64,000 bases of DNA from assembly GCA_963514095.1 (NCBI GenBank), contig OY741266.1, positions 1,195,501 to 1,259,500 of the forward strand. Reading direction: 5' to 3'. Made by a program: the position numbers and the translations under genes. The DNA is from Eutrigla gurnardus (taxonomy: Eukaryota > Chordata > Actinopteri > Perciformes > Triglidae). This document shows positions 55,101 to 63,765 of this stretch, piece by piece. The first letter of the stretch is position 1. The number at the start of each line of letters is the position of its first letter. Under the pieces are notes generated by a model. That model did not search any database. It saw only the letters and a program-made list of their open reading frames with translations, and was not told the DNA's origin.

Positions 55101-57570
55101 GCTTCCAGCTCCAGCTGTTCGTTTTTCCTCGTTAGCTGCTCTTCTTGTTCTTCCAAGGCATGTTTATCCTTGAGCAGTTTTTTCATACCATAAGAGCGGC
55201 CACTTCAGCTTCAGCTTTTATACATGCAGATGTTGCACTTGAAACTCTGGAGTTTGAACCACCAGAATGTTTTCTTCTCCTACTTCCAACATTTGACACA
55301 CTGTCACTTGGTTGTATTTGGTCTTGTATGTCAGATGTTGCCTTCATGTTTGCCTGAGAGGAGGGAATGACGTGTTCAGCATCAGTGTTGGTTTTTTTCT
55401 TCAGGTGAAATTAGATGGATGTCTGAATTTGAAGCTATTGGCAAATCCCAAGTCATGTGTTCAATTTGCTGCAAGGGCCTTCCGGTTTCGACAAGCCATT
55501 TTTTTTACATCTTCAATAAAGGCTGCGACATTGTTGCCACTTGTCTCATAGAACAACATAAACGCGAGGGTGCCAGCCAGTCCCGTTCCATTTACCTTTT
55601 TCAAATAAATCTTTTTCCACACACCACCGTTCTGGTTTCGAAATAGTGATGAAAATTTAGTCAGCCAAAATTCTCGTTGGCCCGAGTTAGAATATTTATC
55701 CTCCCGATGACAATTTATTACGTCCCCGGGACGACAGGACAGCGTTAATTTTAATCCCTGGGGCCTACTACGTAAGGGTCATTGCTCATGAAGCCTCGAG
55801 TACAGTCGTTTGAGGGAGTCAGAGCGAGCAGAAACATTTGCATTCAAGATTTGACACACATGGATATCGCACGCTGCAGTGTAATGTGAAATAATTGGAT
55901 CTAAAAGAGTTCACTGTCGACCTACTAATGTCCATCCATCGTCTACCGCTTATCCAGTATTCAGGGTCGCGGGGGGGCTGGAGCCGATCCCAGCTGTCAT
56001 TGGGCGAAGGCAGGGTACACCCTGGACAGGACGCCAGTCTATCACAGGGCTGACATGTAGAGACGGACAACCATTCACACTCACATTCACACCTACGGGC
56101 AATTTAGAGTTATCAATTAACCTATCCCCATCCTTCATGTCTTTGGACTGTGGGAGGAAGCCGGAGAATCTGGAGAGAACCCACGCTTACACGGGGAGAA
56201 CATGCAAACTCCACACAGAAGGAACCCGAACCTGACCAGGGAATCGAACCCGGGACCCTCTCGCTGTGAGGCGACAGTGCTACCCACCGTGCAGCCCGAC
56301 CTACCAATGTCTGAAAGTTAAATCCCCCACAGCAGCTGTAGCTAGCATTAGCACAGCAGCTGTAGCTAGCGTTAGCACAGCAGCCGTACCTGTGCTAGCA
56401 TGCCAGCAGCCATCATCTAAAGAATCTAACTTAACACCTGAGAAGTGGCTTAGCTATTTTTAATAACATTAGCCAACACTCAGCAACTGGCTGCGCCTGA
56501 AACACCACCAACTCACCAACATGACATTTAGTCACCACAACACTGTGTGACGTTTATTTGTATGTCCTACACCTTAGTATGCAACCAGTATTCGTGAATT
56601 GCAGACTATTAATGTGGAAATATCATAGTATGACGTACAGCAGAGCTAACAATGCAGCAGCGCTAACAACGCACCAGCGCTTTCAAAACAGGAAGGAAAT
56701 TATGTGCGATTCGGCTGCATTATCAACAACAGTGTTGCCCTGGTGACTGACTGACAGGCTGCAGGTTGTAGAGATGGTTTGAGTCAAGAGAGAGGTGGAT
56801 TTTATTTTGTGTGGTGTTGTACAAAATAATTTAAAAAAAACATGTTAAAGATGAGAAGTACCTTTTACAAAAGAAATGTTCTGTTTTTACAAACAGGGTA
56901 AAGTACAGAAAAATGTACCATTGGGTACCAGGAAAAAAAGGAAATGCTTTAATGTTGCTTGCTTTCAACTTCATGGGCTCATATCTTAACTTAATAAACT
57001 GTACTAAATACTGACTATGAATGAACTCCATATAACTAGTGTAAGTTGCTTCATATTGTGACATGAAATTTTCATATTGTCCTGATACACATGTTACATG
57101 CCTGCAGAATCCCTGTGGTACATCTCACTCATAACATTTGTTTTATAGCTTTTCCCTATGAAAACAAGGGCAAAAGTCATGAGGTACTTTTTTATTCGCA
57201 CTTTGTGTTGCGGTATTGTCTCATCTTTTGGTTTCTGGTTGATATCCCCAGGCGGGGATAAGAATCCCCAGAACTCAGACCAGCAGCCCAACCAGAAGCA
57301 GGTGATCCAGCAGCAGTATGTGACATTCAAACCCCACACACAAGCCTACAACAGCCCCGTCCTGAAGAAGGGTATCCTGGGAAACTTGGAGCCCAAGGAA
57401 CCTGAGCCTCAGGGGGTCCCTGGCGGTCCTGGAGAGGGAGCCAAGGCTTTTGTCCTGGGTCCAGAGTACAAAGACGCCATCCAGGATTCCATCAAAGAGT
57501 TTGGCTTCAACATGGTAGCTAGCGACATGATCTCACTGGACAGAACAATCAGTGATATACGCCATGAAGA
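37573..57570 (+). CDS. galnt7: galnt7, exons 1-3 (3' partial): polypeptide N-acetylgalactosaminyltransferase 7
   Basis: Exons: 37573-37695 (41 codons, donor GTGAGT), 41189-41300 (phase 1 exit), 57252-57570 (phase 2 exit, donor GTAAGT). Residues 1-41 hold a short cytoplasmic tail and a signal-anchor helix (LRSLLFIGTFLGLVVLW), giving a type II Golgi protein. Exon 2 carries FKPVVPWPHVEGVEVDLNSI. Exon 3 carries YVTFKPHTQAYNSPVLKKGI, LGNLEPKEPEPQGVPGGPG and SIKEFGFNMVASDMISLDR, all matching the GALNT7 stem region. The catalytic GT-A and lectin domains are encoded right of the window. GALNT7 adds GalNAc to partly glycosylated mucin-type peptides in the Golgi. Intron 2 (15.9 kb) is swollen by BEL/Pao, hAT and retrovirus-like insertions, all outside splice sites. 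Confidence 0.95.
38615..38848. mobile_element. possible MITE with GTGACAGGCCG / GGCTGTCAC ends
   Basis: GTGACAGGCCG at the left and GGCCGGCTGTCAC at the right are inverted, with a GC-rich interior of GCCGCCGGCCCCG repeats. The termini are short, so the call is weak. Confidence 0.3.
38884..39961. mobile_element. element C: TATGGGGTC-ended inverted-repeat transposon
   Basis: TATGGGGTCAGTTCAGTCTC at 38884 is the reverse complement of the end at 39961; the arms pair for about 105 bp. Like A and B it begins TATGG(A/G)G and shares AGTCTCAT and CACAAATGTATTTGTG words with A. It lies within a (CA)n stretch, so the duplication (TA or longer) cannot be fixed. A truncated CCTGTACTACGAAGC MITE and a tRNA-like module (39657-39735, perfect B box GGTTCGAATCC) are nested inside. 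Confidence 0.7.
39962..41188 (+). other. galnt7 intron 1, right part
   Basis: Contains repeats of GCCGTGGCATGTCGG (40308-40360), an (AATT)n run (40585-40615) and a 26-bp palindrome near 40865-40890. No gene. Confidence 0.4.
40853..40890. repeat. short perfect hairpin CATTGTAAACAGTACTG
   Basis: CATTGTAAACAGTACTG, then the same block from GTAAACAGTACTG, then CAGTACTGTTTACAATG; the arms are perfectly complementary. Confidence 0.8.
41301..42419 (+). other. galnt7 intron 2, left end, no gene
   Basis: Minus-strand sequence at 42110-42420 looks LTR-like (ATTAAAGTCAGACG and a region rich in short direct words) and abuts the truncated end of the following hAT copy. No paired LTR was seen. Confidence 0.3.
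42432..43000 (-). pseudogene. BED-finger exon of the hAT copy, split by the MITE
   Basis: Minus-strand pieces repeat the protein at 22412-22880: MAAA-start near 42998 with an AIWQYFSLK variant, MANGENTSDLAKHL, then DLHTELRERQVIYSGKK. The MITE interrupts it after AKHL. Confidence 0.7.
42606..42817. mobile_element. 212-bp PIF/Harbinger-like MITE with TAA duplication
   Basis: AGGCGGGTCCACACCG at 42606 and CGGTGTGGACCCGCCT ending 42817 are perfect inverted repeats. TAA flanks at 42603-42605 and 42818-42820. The sister hAT copy at 22598 has the empty site (CACTTAAAGGAC). Confidence 0.9.
43003..43150. repeat. (CT)n / (CTCTCCC)n tract
   Basis: Pyrimidine-only stretch, an expansion of a short GAGAGA region present in the sister copy at 22366-22410. 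Confidence 0.9.
43416..45389 (+). mobile_element. internally deleted hAT (ZBED-like) inserted in the second BED hAT
   Basis: CTCAGTAC is duplicated at 43408-43415 and 45390-45397, exactly where the host hAT sequence is interrupted. Ends are TAGGGCTGGGTATCG and a loosely inverted CGGTACCCCGGTA. It keeps the first and last exons of a transposase but not the core. Confidence 0.8.
43717..44958 (+). pseudogene. ZBED-type hAT transposase with the catalytic core missing
   Basis: Exon 1 (43717-44040) has the BED finger: VWLHFTKTEDGVKCNVCDKK and GNTSNLMKHLIVHG (Cys pair, His pair). An A12 run at about 43898 shifts the frame; the exon ends at a GTAACG donor. A short middle exon may lie at 44367-44438 (acidic EEREDEDRSSDEG). 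The last exon, from about 44555, carries the hAT dimerisation region (WWEKRDSLPALSELSRKYL, ASSTPSELIFSTAG, then EKADMLIFLKKN). The RNase-H-like core between these is absent, so it is non-autonomous. Confidence 0.75.
45437..46248 (-). pseudogene. BEL/Pao integrase region
   Basis: Minus strand: zinc-binding end CVVCRRINATPGQQQMADLP, then VGVDYFGPFGVKRG, then after a frameshift near 46065 LAVRAVHLEVESSLDTD, MRSDNGTNFVGA and HHGGVWERLIRS, which hold the D,D,E core. It runs into the terminus of the neighbouring hAT at 45436, which cuts off the 3' end and LTR. Confidence 0.85.
46250..47757 (-). pseudogene. BEL/Pao peptidase-A17/RNase H region
   Basis: Minus strand: from IPDTERAIKK near 47755, then RVLGVQWCVQSDTLKFRI, SAVSSVYDPLGILAPVV (Pao A17-type domain), HHFADAYEDGYG (RNase H-like start), PHMELTAATMASRMD and FWSDSTSVLKYI to 46963. 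Then a connecting stretch (LITHSIHHYSSWVHLKKAVA, 46605-46868) with stops and frameshifts. Homology ends at 47757; the reverse transcriptase that should precede it is absent. Confidence 0.85.
47794..48243 (-). other. unrecognised minus-strand ORF at the BEL/Pao break
   Basis: A 149-codon open frame with Cys/His-rich parts (ICGCLQGVTVLGTARQC, then HNRGHSSGHDKC) that I cannot place in BEL/Pao or elsewhere. It may be part of another inserted element or chance. Confidence 0.2.
48250..50188. other. A/T-rich low-complexity stretch, no gene
   Basis: Strongly T-rich, with recurring words such as TTTTAATTAATT and AACTAGTTGGTTTGTCTGTC (about 48983, 49120, 49808), suggesting degenerate internal duplications. 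A hAT-type terminus relic (minus strand CAGTGTTGTGCCTGAACGCG) lies at 49687-49789. Confidence 0.5.
50189..51540 (+). pseudogene. endogenous-retrovirus-like pol remnant (protease, RT start, RNase H start)
   Basis: In order: protease C-terminal side (LNLLGRDLCQFG near 50300), a spacer, RT N-terminal motif (PVIESLLEQGIIIPTSSP near 50975), and RNase H start (ILFVDGSSYRS near 51510). The arrangement matches gamma/epsilon-type retroviral or ERV1-like pol. The central RT including the YxDD box is missing, the frame is broken by stops, and no LTR, gag or env was identified nearby. It is a dead fossil on the strand opposite to the BEL/Pao halves. Confidence 0.7.
51545..52364. other. degenerate repeat and unannotated intron sequence
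   Basis: 51545-51770 repeats AATTTTTCTAAAT with TTTTCCGTTT words; 51770-51930 repeats AAAACAGAATAAC words. No gene. Confidence 0.4.
52373..52950. mobile_element. 578-bp non-autonomous hAT with perfect termini
   Basis: CAGTGGCGCCGCCAG at the left and CTGGCGGCGCCACTG at the right are 15-bp perfect inverted repeats. CTGACTAT is duplicated exactly at 52365-52372 and 52951-52958. The first eight terminal bases equal those of the autonomous hAT at 6101, so that family may be able to move it. The interior has a GCGC-rich patch and GTGTGCGTGC repeats. Confidence 0.9.
53181..53370. mobile_element. 190-bp foldback element at the edge of the BEL/Pao 5' half
   Basis: Arms 53181-53252 and 53293-53370 are inverted copies (AACATTTTAAGTGTGCC / GGGCGCACTTAAAATGTT, ACGGAGACAACTGGGAAAG) with a 40-bp loop. 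No coding capacity. Confidence 0.85.
53375..54270 (-). pseudogene. BEL/Pao gag C-terminus, zinc knuckles and protease
   Basis: Minus strand: IAIMKKLPYRLRDKWRN (gag end), two CCHC-type knuckles (CLFCGDGHALEMC and CFGCLCKGHISKDC), then the aspartic-protease-like HTYAFLDPGSTASFCT. The reading frame ends against the foldback element. It joins the upstream gag ORF through a small frameshift near 54262. Confidence 0.85.
54260..55347 (-). pseudogene. BEL/Pao gag N-terminal part
   Basis: Minus strand: an ATG at 55347 (MKATSDIQDQIQPSDS) opens a Ser-rich start, then a frameshift near 55190. The main ORF has a coiled-coil-like EEQEEQLTRKNEQLELEA and later the gag motif (PRDCFYYLEQYTRGQPREIV, LLEHFGNEYKIA). 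The protein would form the retroelement capsid. The frame is broken twice. Confidence 0.75.
55660..56760 (+). other. transposon-derived stretch split by a SINE
   Basis: Contains three 24-bp tandem units (CAGCAGCTGTAGCTAGC..., 56330-56400) and a small open region ending LTPEKWLSYF. Likely a decayed BED-hAT linker, but not provable here. Confidence 0.3.
55933..56296 (-). mobile_element. tRNA-derived SINE with GGATGGA tail, minus strand
   Basis: On the minus strand it starts GGGCTGCACGGTGGGTAGC, has a B box (GGGTTCGATTCCC), a conserved body and a GATGGATGGA tail. The target duplication of 15 bp (CGACCTACTAATGTC / CGACCTACCAATGTC) is at 55918-55932 and 56297-56311 with one mismatch. Confidence 0.9.
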
Positions 57571-57599
57571 GTAAGTACTGCTGTTCACACTGACTAGTG

Positions 57600-57716
57600 T
57601 GCGTGTGTGCGTGCGTGCGTGCGTGCGTGCGTGCGTATCCCCTCGGCAACACATGCTGCTGTGGATCAGTGTGTGTGCACAGTTGCATCACACACACACG
57701 TTGCCGAGGGGTATGT
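57600..57716. repeat. (GCGT)n tract and a TATCCCCTCGGCAAC hairpin
   Basis: GTGC repeats to 57636, then ATCCCCTCGGCAAC, pairing with GTTGCCGAGGGGTAT about 50 bp further on; CA repeats lie between. It is 30 bp after the galnt7 exon 3 donor. Confidence 0.75.
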
Positions 57717-58245
57717 TGCGCCTAAACTTTACTGAAGATTAAGGTAATAAAGTCGATAAATATGCCAATGCAAACACTTTTTTAGAGCCGCGTATACATT
57801 TCACTCCTTTAATTTCTGACCTTTCACAATAAAAGGCCTAGACATACTCTGCGTCAAGAGGCAACCCAACAGAATAGTTTTAGCTTAAAAGTTGGTCAGT
57901 GATGTGTCGTCGGTTTTTTTCTGACACCTGCCTGCTCTCATCCCCAGTTCTCTGAAGCTCTGTGTAGTGCAAATGCCTGGCAAAGACTGCCGTGTTGGCG
58001 ATATAGAGGTCTCCTGAGACTGGTAGACAGGGTTGTAACAGTCCACAATATTCAGGGTTCAGTACGTACCTTGAGTTTTTGGGTCACGGTTGCTCATTGA
58101 CGACAATTACTTACTTTAACAGCTCAGGCACTCAAATACTTTCATATTGTTAATAAAAAATAAATAGATAGTAAATGTCTGTAATGTAAACATAGACCAA
58201 TTTTCCCCAATCAATAAAGTATTTCTTATGGTGTAATCCTCCATC

Positions 58246-58250
58246 ATAAT

Positions 58251-58341
<91 letters not shown>
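58246..58341. repeat. (ATCA)n tail of the minus-strand LINE
   Basis: About 23 tetranucleotide units. On the minus strand this is (TGAT)n after AATAAAGATTGATT, the usual 3' terminus of CR1/Rex-type LINEs. Confidence 0.9.
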
Positions 58342-59682
58342 TTTATTCCAGACACAGAGGCGGTCCATAGAAGATACATAAAAAAGACATACAGAAATAT
58401 AAATATATTAGGTAGTAATGCATATCTAAAAAGTCATAGACAGTCCATAAAAAGTTCAGGTATTCACATAAAGACTGCGACGCCAATGGTTCCACAGTGT
58501 AGAGGTAAATCCTACTGCACTCACCGCAGTATTCACTAAAGCTTCAATGATGCTATTGCTAGACACAATTAACCTACACATACATCTGTACATAAGATTC
58601 CTGAGTACAGCAGGACATGAGGGAACATCAACTTGCACAAAGAGATGGATAGCACTACTCCATCTGGGCACTTTGAGTAGCAGCCTCATTCCATCATTAT
58701 ATAGACTTGAAAGATATAAGGGGACAACAAACTCCCCTGCCTGACTCCATTTCCAACTTTAAATGGGTCAGACATGTTGTTACCCCATTTCACAAACATA
58801 GACTGTTGCCCATACCAGTAGACAAGGATTCTAATTAGAACCTTGGGAACTCCTCTATTAAGTAGCTTTAGGAACAATTTCTCATGATTTACATGATCAA
58901 AGACCTTAGAGGCATCAATAAGGCACATACGTGATGCCATACGAAAACGTAAGGCATATTTAAACTTTGCATTTGCCCTTTTCTTAAAGTCAAATAAGGG
59001 GCCTTGCCTGATTTTACCTGCAACAGCCCAAGCTTTAAAAGCCCTTCTAGCTTCTGCATGAAGCTCGCTTACAAAATAATTCCAGCCTGGCTTGATGCTG
59101 TGCAAGCTGGTTTTACACAATGACTTGAGGCAAGGAGAGATTTCACAATATGGTCATACATATCAAATAAATCAGTGCTATGTTGAGGGTTCTTGCAATT
59201 AATATCATGGCATGAGATGGCATCTCTTGGTACATATATATTACTGAGCATTGTATTCAAATAGATCTTTTTCAGACAGGTTATCCCATGCTATTTTCCC
59301 CATATTCAAGTTATTATCAACAGGTGTCTGGGCAGGTACACAGTCCATATCAACAGACGAGGAGAAAGGTACATGATCTGTAGTGGCAAATTCATAATTA
59401 ACCCTAACGGCCTCTATTGAATCATGGGCATCAGCTGTACAGATGCAGTGGTCTAACCATGAGGTGGTGTGCCATGCATCACTAATATAAGTTGTCATCA
59501 GGCAGAAGCACTTTACTAGATAAAATCAAGCCATTATCAGAACAGAACTGCACAACATGCTTGGCAAAAACAGAGTGGTTATCAGAGACATCTGCATTAA
59601 AGTCGCCCACAAAAAAAAAAAGCAGGTAGAGGCATTATCTTGTATAAAAGAGTATTAAGAAATTCATCTTCATTTTGGGAGC
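58342..59682 (-). pseudogene. LINE ORF2, 3' portion (endonuclease end and RT fragment)
   Basis: Minus strand, from 59660 down: endonuclease motif FVGDFNADVSDNHSVFAKHV, then WLDHCICTADAHDS and FATTDHVPFSSSVD. After degenerate sequence, an RT piece with an internal deletion: DASKVFDHVNHEKLFLKLLN, QSMFVKWGNNMSDPFKVGNG, then VRQGSLLSPYIFQVYI. The catalytic YxDD part is gone. Together with 61830-63360 it forms one CR1/L2/Rex-like non-LTR retrotransposon, now dead. Confidence 0.8.
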
Positions 59683-59781
59683 TGTTGGGGTTGTAGCAGG
59701 AGCAGATTTGGTTATCAACAGTTAACTATCAATATCAATATGATTATCGGTATTAATAATTATATTTAATATATTATCATG

Positions 59782-60157
59782 GGCTGCACGGTGGTGTAGT
59801 GGGTAGCACTCTCGCCTCACAGCAAGAGGGTCCCGGGTTCGATTCCCGGGTCGGCCCGGGTTCCTTCTCTGTGGAGTTTGCATGTTCTCCCCGTGTGAGC
59901 GTGGGTTCTCTCCGGGTTCTCCGGCTTCCTCCCACAGTCCAAAGACATGCAGGATGGGGATAGGTTGATTGGTGACTCTAAATTGCCCATAGGTGTGAAT
60001 GTGAGCGTGAATGGTTGTTTGTCTCTACATGTCAGCCCTGTGATAGACTGGCGTCCTGTCCAGGGTGTACCCTGCCTTCGCCCAATGACAGCTGGGATCG
60101 GCTCCAGCCCCCCCGTGACCCTAAATACAGGATAAGCGGTAGAAAATGGATGGATGG
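59782..60157 (+). mobile_element. tRNA-derived SINE with GGATGGATGGA tail, plus strand
   Basis: Head GGGCTGCACGGTGGTGTAGT, B box GGGTTCGATTCCC, tail AAAATGGATGGATGGA. The perfect 13-bp duplication ATATATTATCATG is at 59769-59781 and 60158-60170. Same family as the copy at 55933. Confidence 0.95.
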
Positions 60158-60526
60158 ATATATTATCATGATATAATCATGAATAAACGGGGCACCACCC
60201 TGGGATCAGGGAAAAGATAACCTAAAACTGTATTCAGTCTCAATATGAAGGTTTTATACTCACATGCCAATCATCGTGATCATTGGCATAGAAGTACAAA
60301 ACCAATCGAACAATTAAAAGGCGTGAAATTCAAGCACAAGCCTTCACAACCTGCTGTTATCCAGTGACATATACACAACAAGCACAAGAGGCCGCTAGTT
60401 ATAATATAATAAGATTTATTAAAATCAGTAATAATGATCACAATCAATAACACTGCAATTAACAAAGCCTTATTACCTAACTACCTAACACACAAAGCTA
60501 AGCTTAAACAAAGGGAGATACACACG

Positions 60527-60635
60527 TGATGTGTGTGTGTGCGTGCGTGTGCATGTGCGTGTGTGTGTGTGCGTGCGTGTCGAGAGAGAGGGAGAGAGAG
60601 AGAGGGAGAGATGGCTATGGGCGGCCACCAGATGT

Positions 60636-60673
<38 letters not shown>

Positions 60674-60750
60674 GGAGCTATTCCTCGCAGCGTTCAGGGG
60701 CGGAGCCACTGAGGTTCGACGGAGTAGCGAGAGAGAGAGAGAGAGAGAGA
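60527..60750. repeat. (GT)n and (GA)n tracts inside the LTR
   Basis: GTGTGTGC repeats (60527-60580), then three GAGAGA blocks separated by unique sequence, two carrying the phrase CACCAGATGTAGC (about 60628 and 60763). Confidence 0.9.
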
Positions 60751-61829
60751 TAGCCGTATGTAGCCACCAGATGTAGCTATGTCCCTAGCGCCCGCCGGGA
60801 ACAGCTGGCTTAGGACACGTGTGTGCGGCGTGTATGTGTGTGTGTGTTAGCGGGACACAAACAAAGAGAGAGAGGATGCGCGAGCGATATTCGGAGGGAC
60901 AGAAAGCGTGCCGTTATCACACGGGCTCGCGTGAATGAACTGGCGTTTATTCCGCGAGACCGGTCTTTTAACTGATAGTAGAGGCTTTCTGAGCTCGCGA
61001 ATATGGCGGAGGTTAGTCGGAAACACTGTTACAGAAATCAACCCAGCTGCGTGGTACACAATCAGTATTCAAATACAGCAGCACATGAACCAACGGACTC
61101 GGCGGTCCGCGATCAGAACTTAAAACACATTAACAAGAATTACAAGCATATCCTACACTATCACTTGTGTCTCTGCCCAGACTGATAGCCTCTTACTGGT
61201 ATCGTTGCGTAAGACGATGACGGCGTTCCGTAACGGCGGTGGTTCGTGAGTCCCCGGCGTCAGCGGGGGACGTGCTGAGTCGGCTTCGTCCAGACGAGAG
61301 CGGAGCGGGTTTCCTCTCGTTGATCAAACTCAAATAAAGAAAACAGTTGGTGTTTCCTCCTTCCACGGACGGCGATATAATCGCGGCTTGGCGATTTAGT
61401 CAGCTTACTTCAGACAGCGTCTGGTAGCTGGACGGCAGGAACCGGCTTCGTTCCTCTTGTTGCAACGGTGCGCTGCGGGGCCGTGTCCACCTCCTGTTGG
61501 TGGAGGGGTCGCCTCCCGTGGCAACGTGGTGTTGCGATGGAAGCGCCCGGGTAGGAGTGGGAGCCACAGAGTAAGAGTGAATAAGAGAGCGTTCTCTAGG
61601 CGGCTTCGGTTTATAAAGCTCAGGCCGCTCCAGGGGACCCCCCGGGGTTCCCTGAAGACTGTCAGCCAATGGGGCACTCGTTGGGTGGCGTCGCATCTCT
61701 CACCTGGGTGAGATGTGAAACTAAAATGGCGGTGTAGTTTTTAATCCCCTTTGTCCCTTTGTCCTGGCCACATGTGTAGGCTTCTGTAGGCCGCATTGTG
61801 TAGTCCTTCTAGTGAGGTCCCAACAGAGC

Positions 61830-62125
61830 ACTCATAAGGTGTATACATGTTCAAGACAATAAAGTTCTTATCTCCACAAGAGATCTTAAGTCCTATGGCC
61901 CAGTCCACACCCAGTCTAATCACATTAACCAGTTGGTCATGCTTTTTGTGCCACAGTATAGCAACACCTCCAGCAATTCTGCCCCGTATGATTCTAGTAC
62001 TCAGGTCCGTAGTGGATTCACCAGCTCCAAAAAAGTTATTGTGTAAGCAGTTCAGACTCTGTAGATCCTGTTTGGGTAAAAACGTCTCTTGAACGCACAG
62101 TACATCACAGGACTCTTAAAAGTTT
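61830..62125 (-). pseudogene. LINE ORF2 endonuclease, N-terminal part
   Basis: Minus strand: ETFLPKQDLQSLNCL, RGRIAGGVAILWHKKHDQLV, then GLKISCGDKNFIVLNMYTPY, the APE-type endonuclease fold. It is cut by the LTR at 61825 and continues at 59682. Confidence 0.75.
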
Positions 62126-62209
62126 ATCCATCCCCAAAGCTTTGTCTGCTTCAGTGTGTCCAACACGTAGTCGTCGCACATTATATGACACTATATTTAT
62201 TCCAGTCAT

Positions 62210-63360
62210 TTATTCATCATGATCTGCGTGGCCTTCCCTCCCCTTGGGTGTTACAGGTGCAATTGCATTTACAGGGCTTTCCTCTCCTTGTGTACCAGAT
62301 TCGAGGACACACGCTGGTGGGCTTACACGGTTAATTTTTGGTCGATGTGCCTCAAAGTAGCGATGCACATACACACCCGACGGCCAGAGTTGTGTGTTGT
62401 ACATGTCAGCAACTTCATTGCACTCTGCGGTGATATGGAACGAGCTGAATCTGTTGCGCGTAGAGTCAATCTTTCGGCACGTTACAGGTTTGCCCAATTT
62501 CGCAGACAGGTGGGCACTCAGGGAGTCGGCGTCGAGATCGGGGGAGAATCTAGTGGCAAAAACACTCACCAGCTTGGTTTTTATTGCGGAGATGTTACTC
62601 GCTGTGTCAGTGCCTATAATCCCCTCTTGCACTGCTCCCTCCTAGGGCGATTTTGGGATCTCGAGCTCATGACCGCAGTTACCTTTATGGGCTTCTGAGT
62701 CTTCTGCTTTCCTTCCTTGAGGACAGCAGACCACGATGGAGACAGTGGCTGTTGGATCGCGACTTCCCCCGGTTGTTGCTTTGTGCTGTCTCTCGGTAGT
62801 CCACCCAGCGTACCATTCTGACTGGGTCCCGACGCGCCCTCGCTGGCCCGGCGAGATCCATGGGTTGTTACAATATCCGTCAGCCGGTGCTCCAGAGCAC
62901 TGGTCGCCAGTCCCAGATTTTCACTCACGTGAGCCTGGGACTCCACAACTCCCCTTAGCATAGAGACCTCCCGGCTCAGGCGCTCCACTCTGCTGAGCAA
63001 GGCCGAGGCATCCATGTTGCCGAAGCCAACAGGTGGTAGTTCATCCAGGAAATACGAGACAAACCTGGGTATACTCCCACCACGCTCGTGAATCAGTTTC
63101 AGACAGTCCTTGATGTTATTGGTGTCTTTCTATGCGCCCTTATGTTTGGTGTTGCGTTGCTTTTTTGGGCACAATTCAAACAATGTTCGTTTGGATGAAT
63201 CAATCCACTCAGAGGAGAAATTGTTTCTGGCTAACCAGACAATTTCATCATGCGGCAGAGTTCTCATTTTATCCGAGATAAAGTGCAGAAACTCATCTTC
63301 CACTATCACTTTTCCACTGATTGTTTCATAAACTTCAGGTTTCTTACGCACGCCAGTAAC
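62210..63360 (-). pseudogene. LINE ORF1 (RNA-binding, coiled-coil), one stop and one frameshift
   Basis: Minus strand: start near 63351 (MRKKPEVYETISGKVIVED), an in-frame TAG near 63130, then the frame continues through FVSYFLDELPPVGFGNMDAS into a heptad-like LLSRVERLSREVSMLRGVV (62950-63015). A frameshift at about 62625 leads to the C-terminal part (VFATRFSPDLDADSL, SSFHITAECNEVADMYN, WPSGVYVHRYFE). ORF1 proteins of CR1/Rex-type LINEs coat the transcript. Almost intact, so the LINE is not ancient. Confidence 0.75.
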
Positions 63361-63535
63361 ACCGGCAGCAACTTGTTACTGCTGCTGCCGCCATTGCCCG
63401 TATCCTACCTCCTTCTACAATAATACTCTGACCTGTTTCTAAGTCCTGAACTGGGTTGTAACTTATGCTTGTTTAAACAGGACAAGATGCAGCACGGACT
63501 GACTAAAATATTAATTTGATGGCACATTGTCTTAA

Positions 63536-63765
63536 ATGGTAAATGGTCCTCATTTATATAGCGCTTTTATCCAAAGCGCTTTACAGTGATGACTGACATT
63601 CACCCATTCACGCACACATTCACACACCGACGGCGGAGTAAACCACGCAGGGCGACAGCCAGCTCGTCAGGAGCAATTAGGGTGAGGTGTCTTGCTCAGG
63701 GACACCAGGCACTCAGCTAGGAGGAGCCGGGGATCGAACCGGCAATCTTACCTCCTGAGCTAATC
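63536..63765 (-). mobile_element. tRNA-derived SINE (AAATGGTAAATGG type), minus strand
   Basis: TAAATGGTAAATGGTCCTCA, TATATAGCGCTTTTATC, CACCCATTCACGCACAC, AGGAGCAATTAGGGTGAGGT and GCCGGGGATCGAACCGGCAA follow in the usual order. The last is the inverse of a tRNA B box, so the element is read on the minus strand. Confidence 0.75.

Larger units (their letters stand above)
59683..61825 (-). mobile_element. solo-LTR-like insertion in the LINE endonuclease
   Basis: Ends TGTTGGG...CCCAACA (59683 and 61825) give the TG...CA rule. GAGC is duplicated at 59679-59682 and 61826-61829. The LINE reading frame resumes exactly across the insertion (tyrosine-glutamate-cysteine-serine codons). About 1.75 kb without the nested SINE. 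No gag or pol. Contains GT and GA repeats (60527-60750). The orientation is from the AATAAA at 60418 on the minus strand and homology to 27380-27720. Confidence 0.8.

Noticed and set aside
57945..58020. Candidate galnt7 exon 4 after CCCCAG
   Set aside because: Translation does not give the expected CKYW-type continuation and has no matching phase.
58246..58341. CRISPR-like or satellite array
   Set aside because: A plain tetranucleotide LINE tail.
60485..60776. Arg-Glu-rich and Cys-Val-rich ORFs
   Set aside because: Translation of GA and GT repeats within the LTR.
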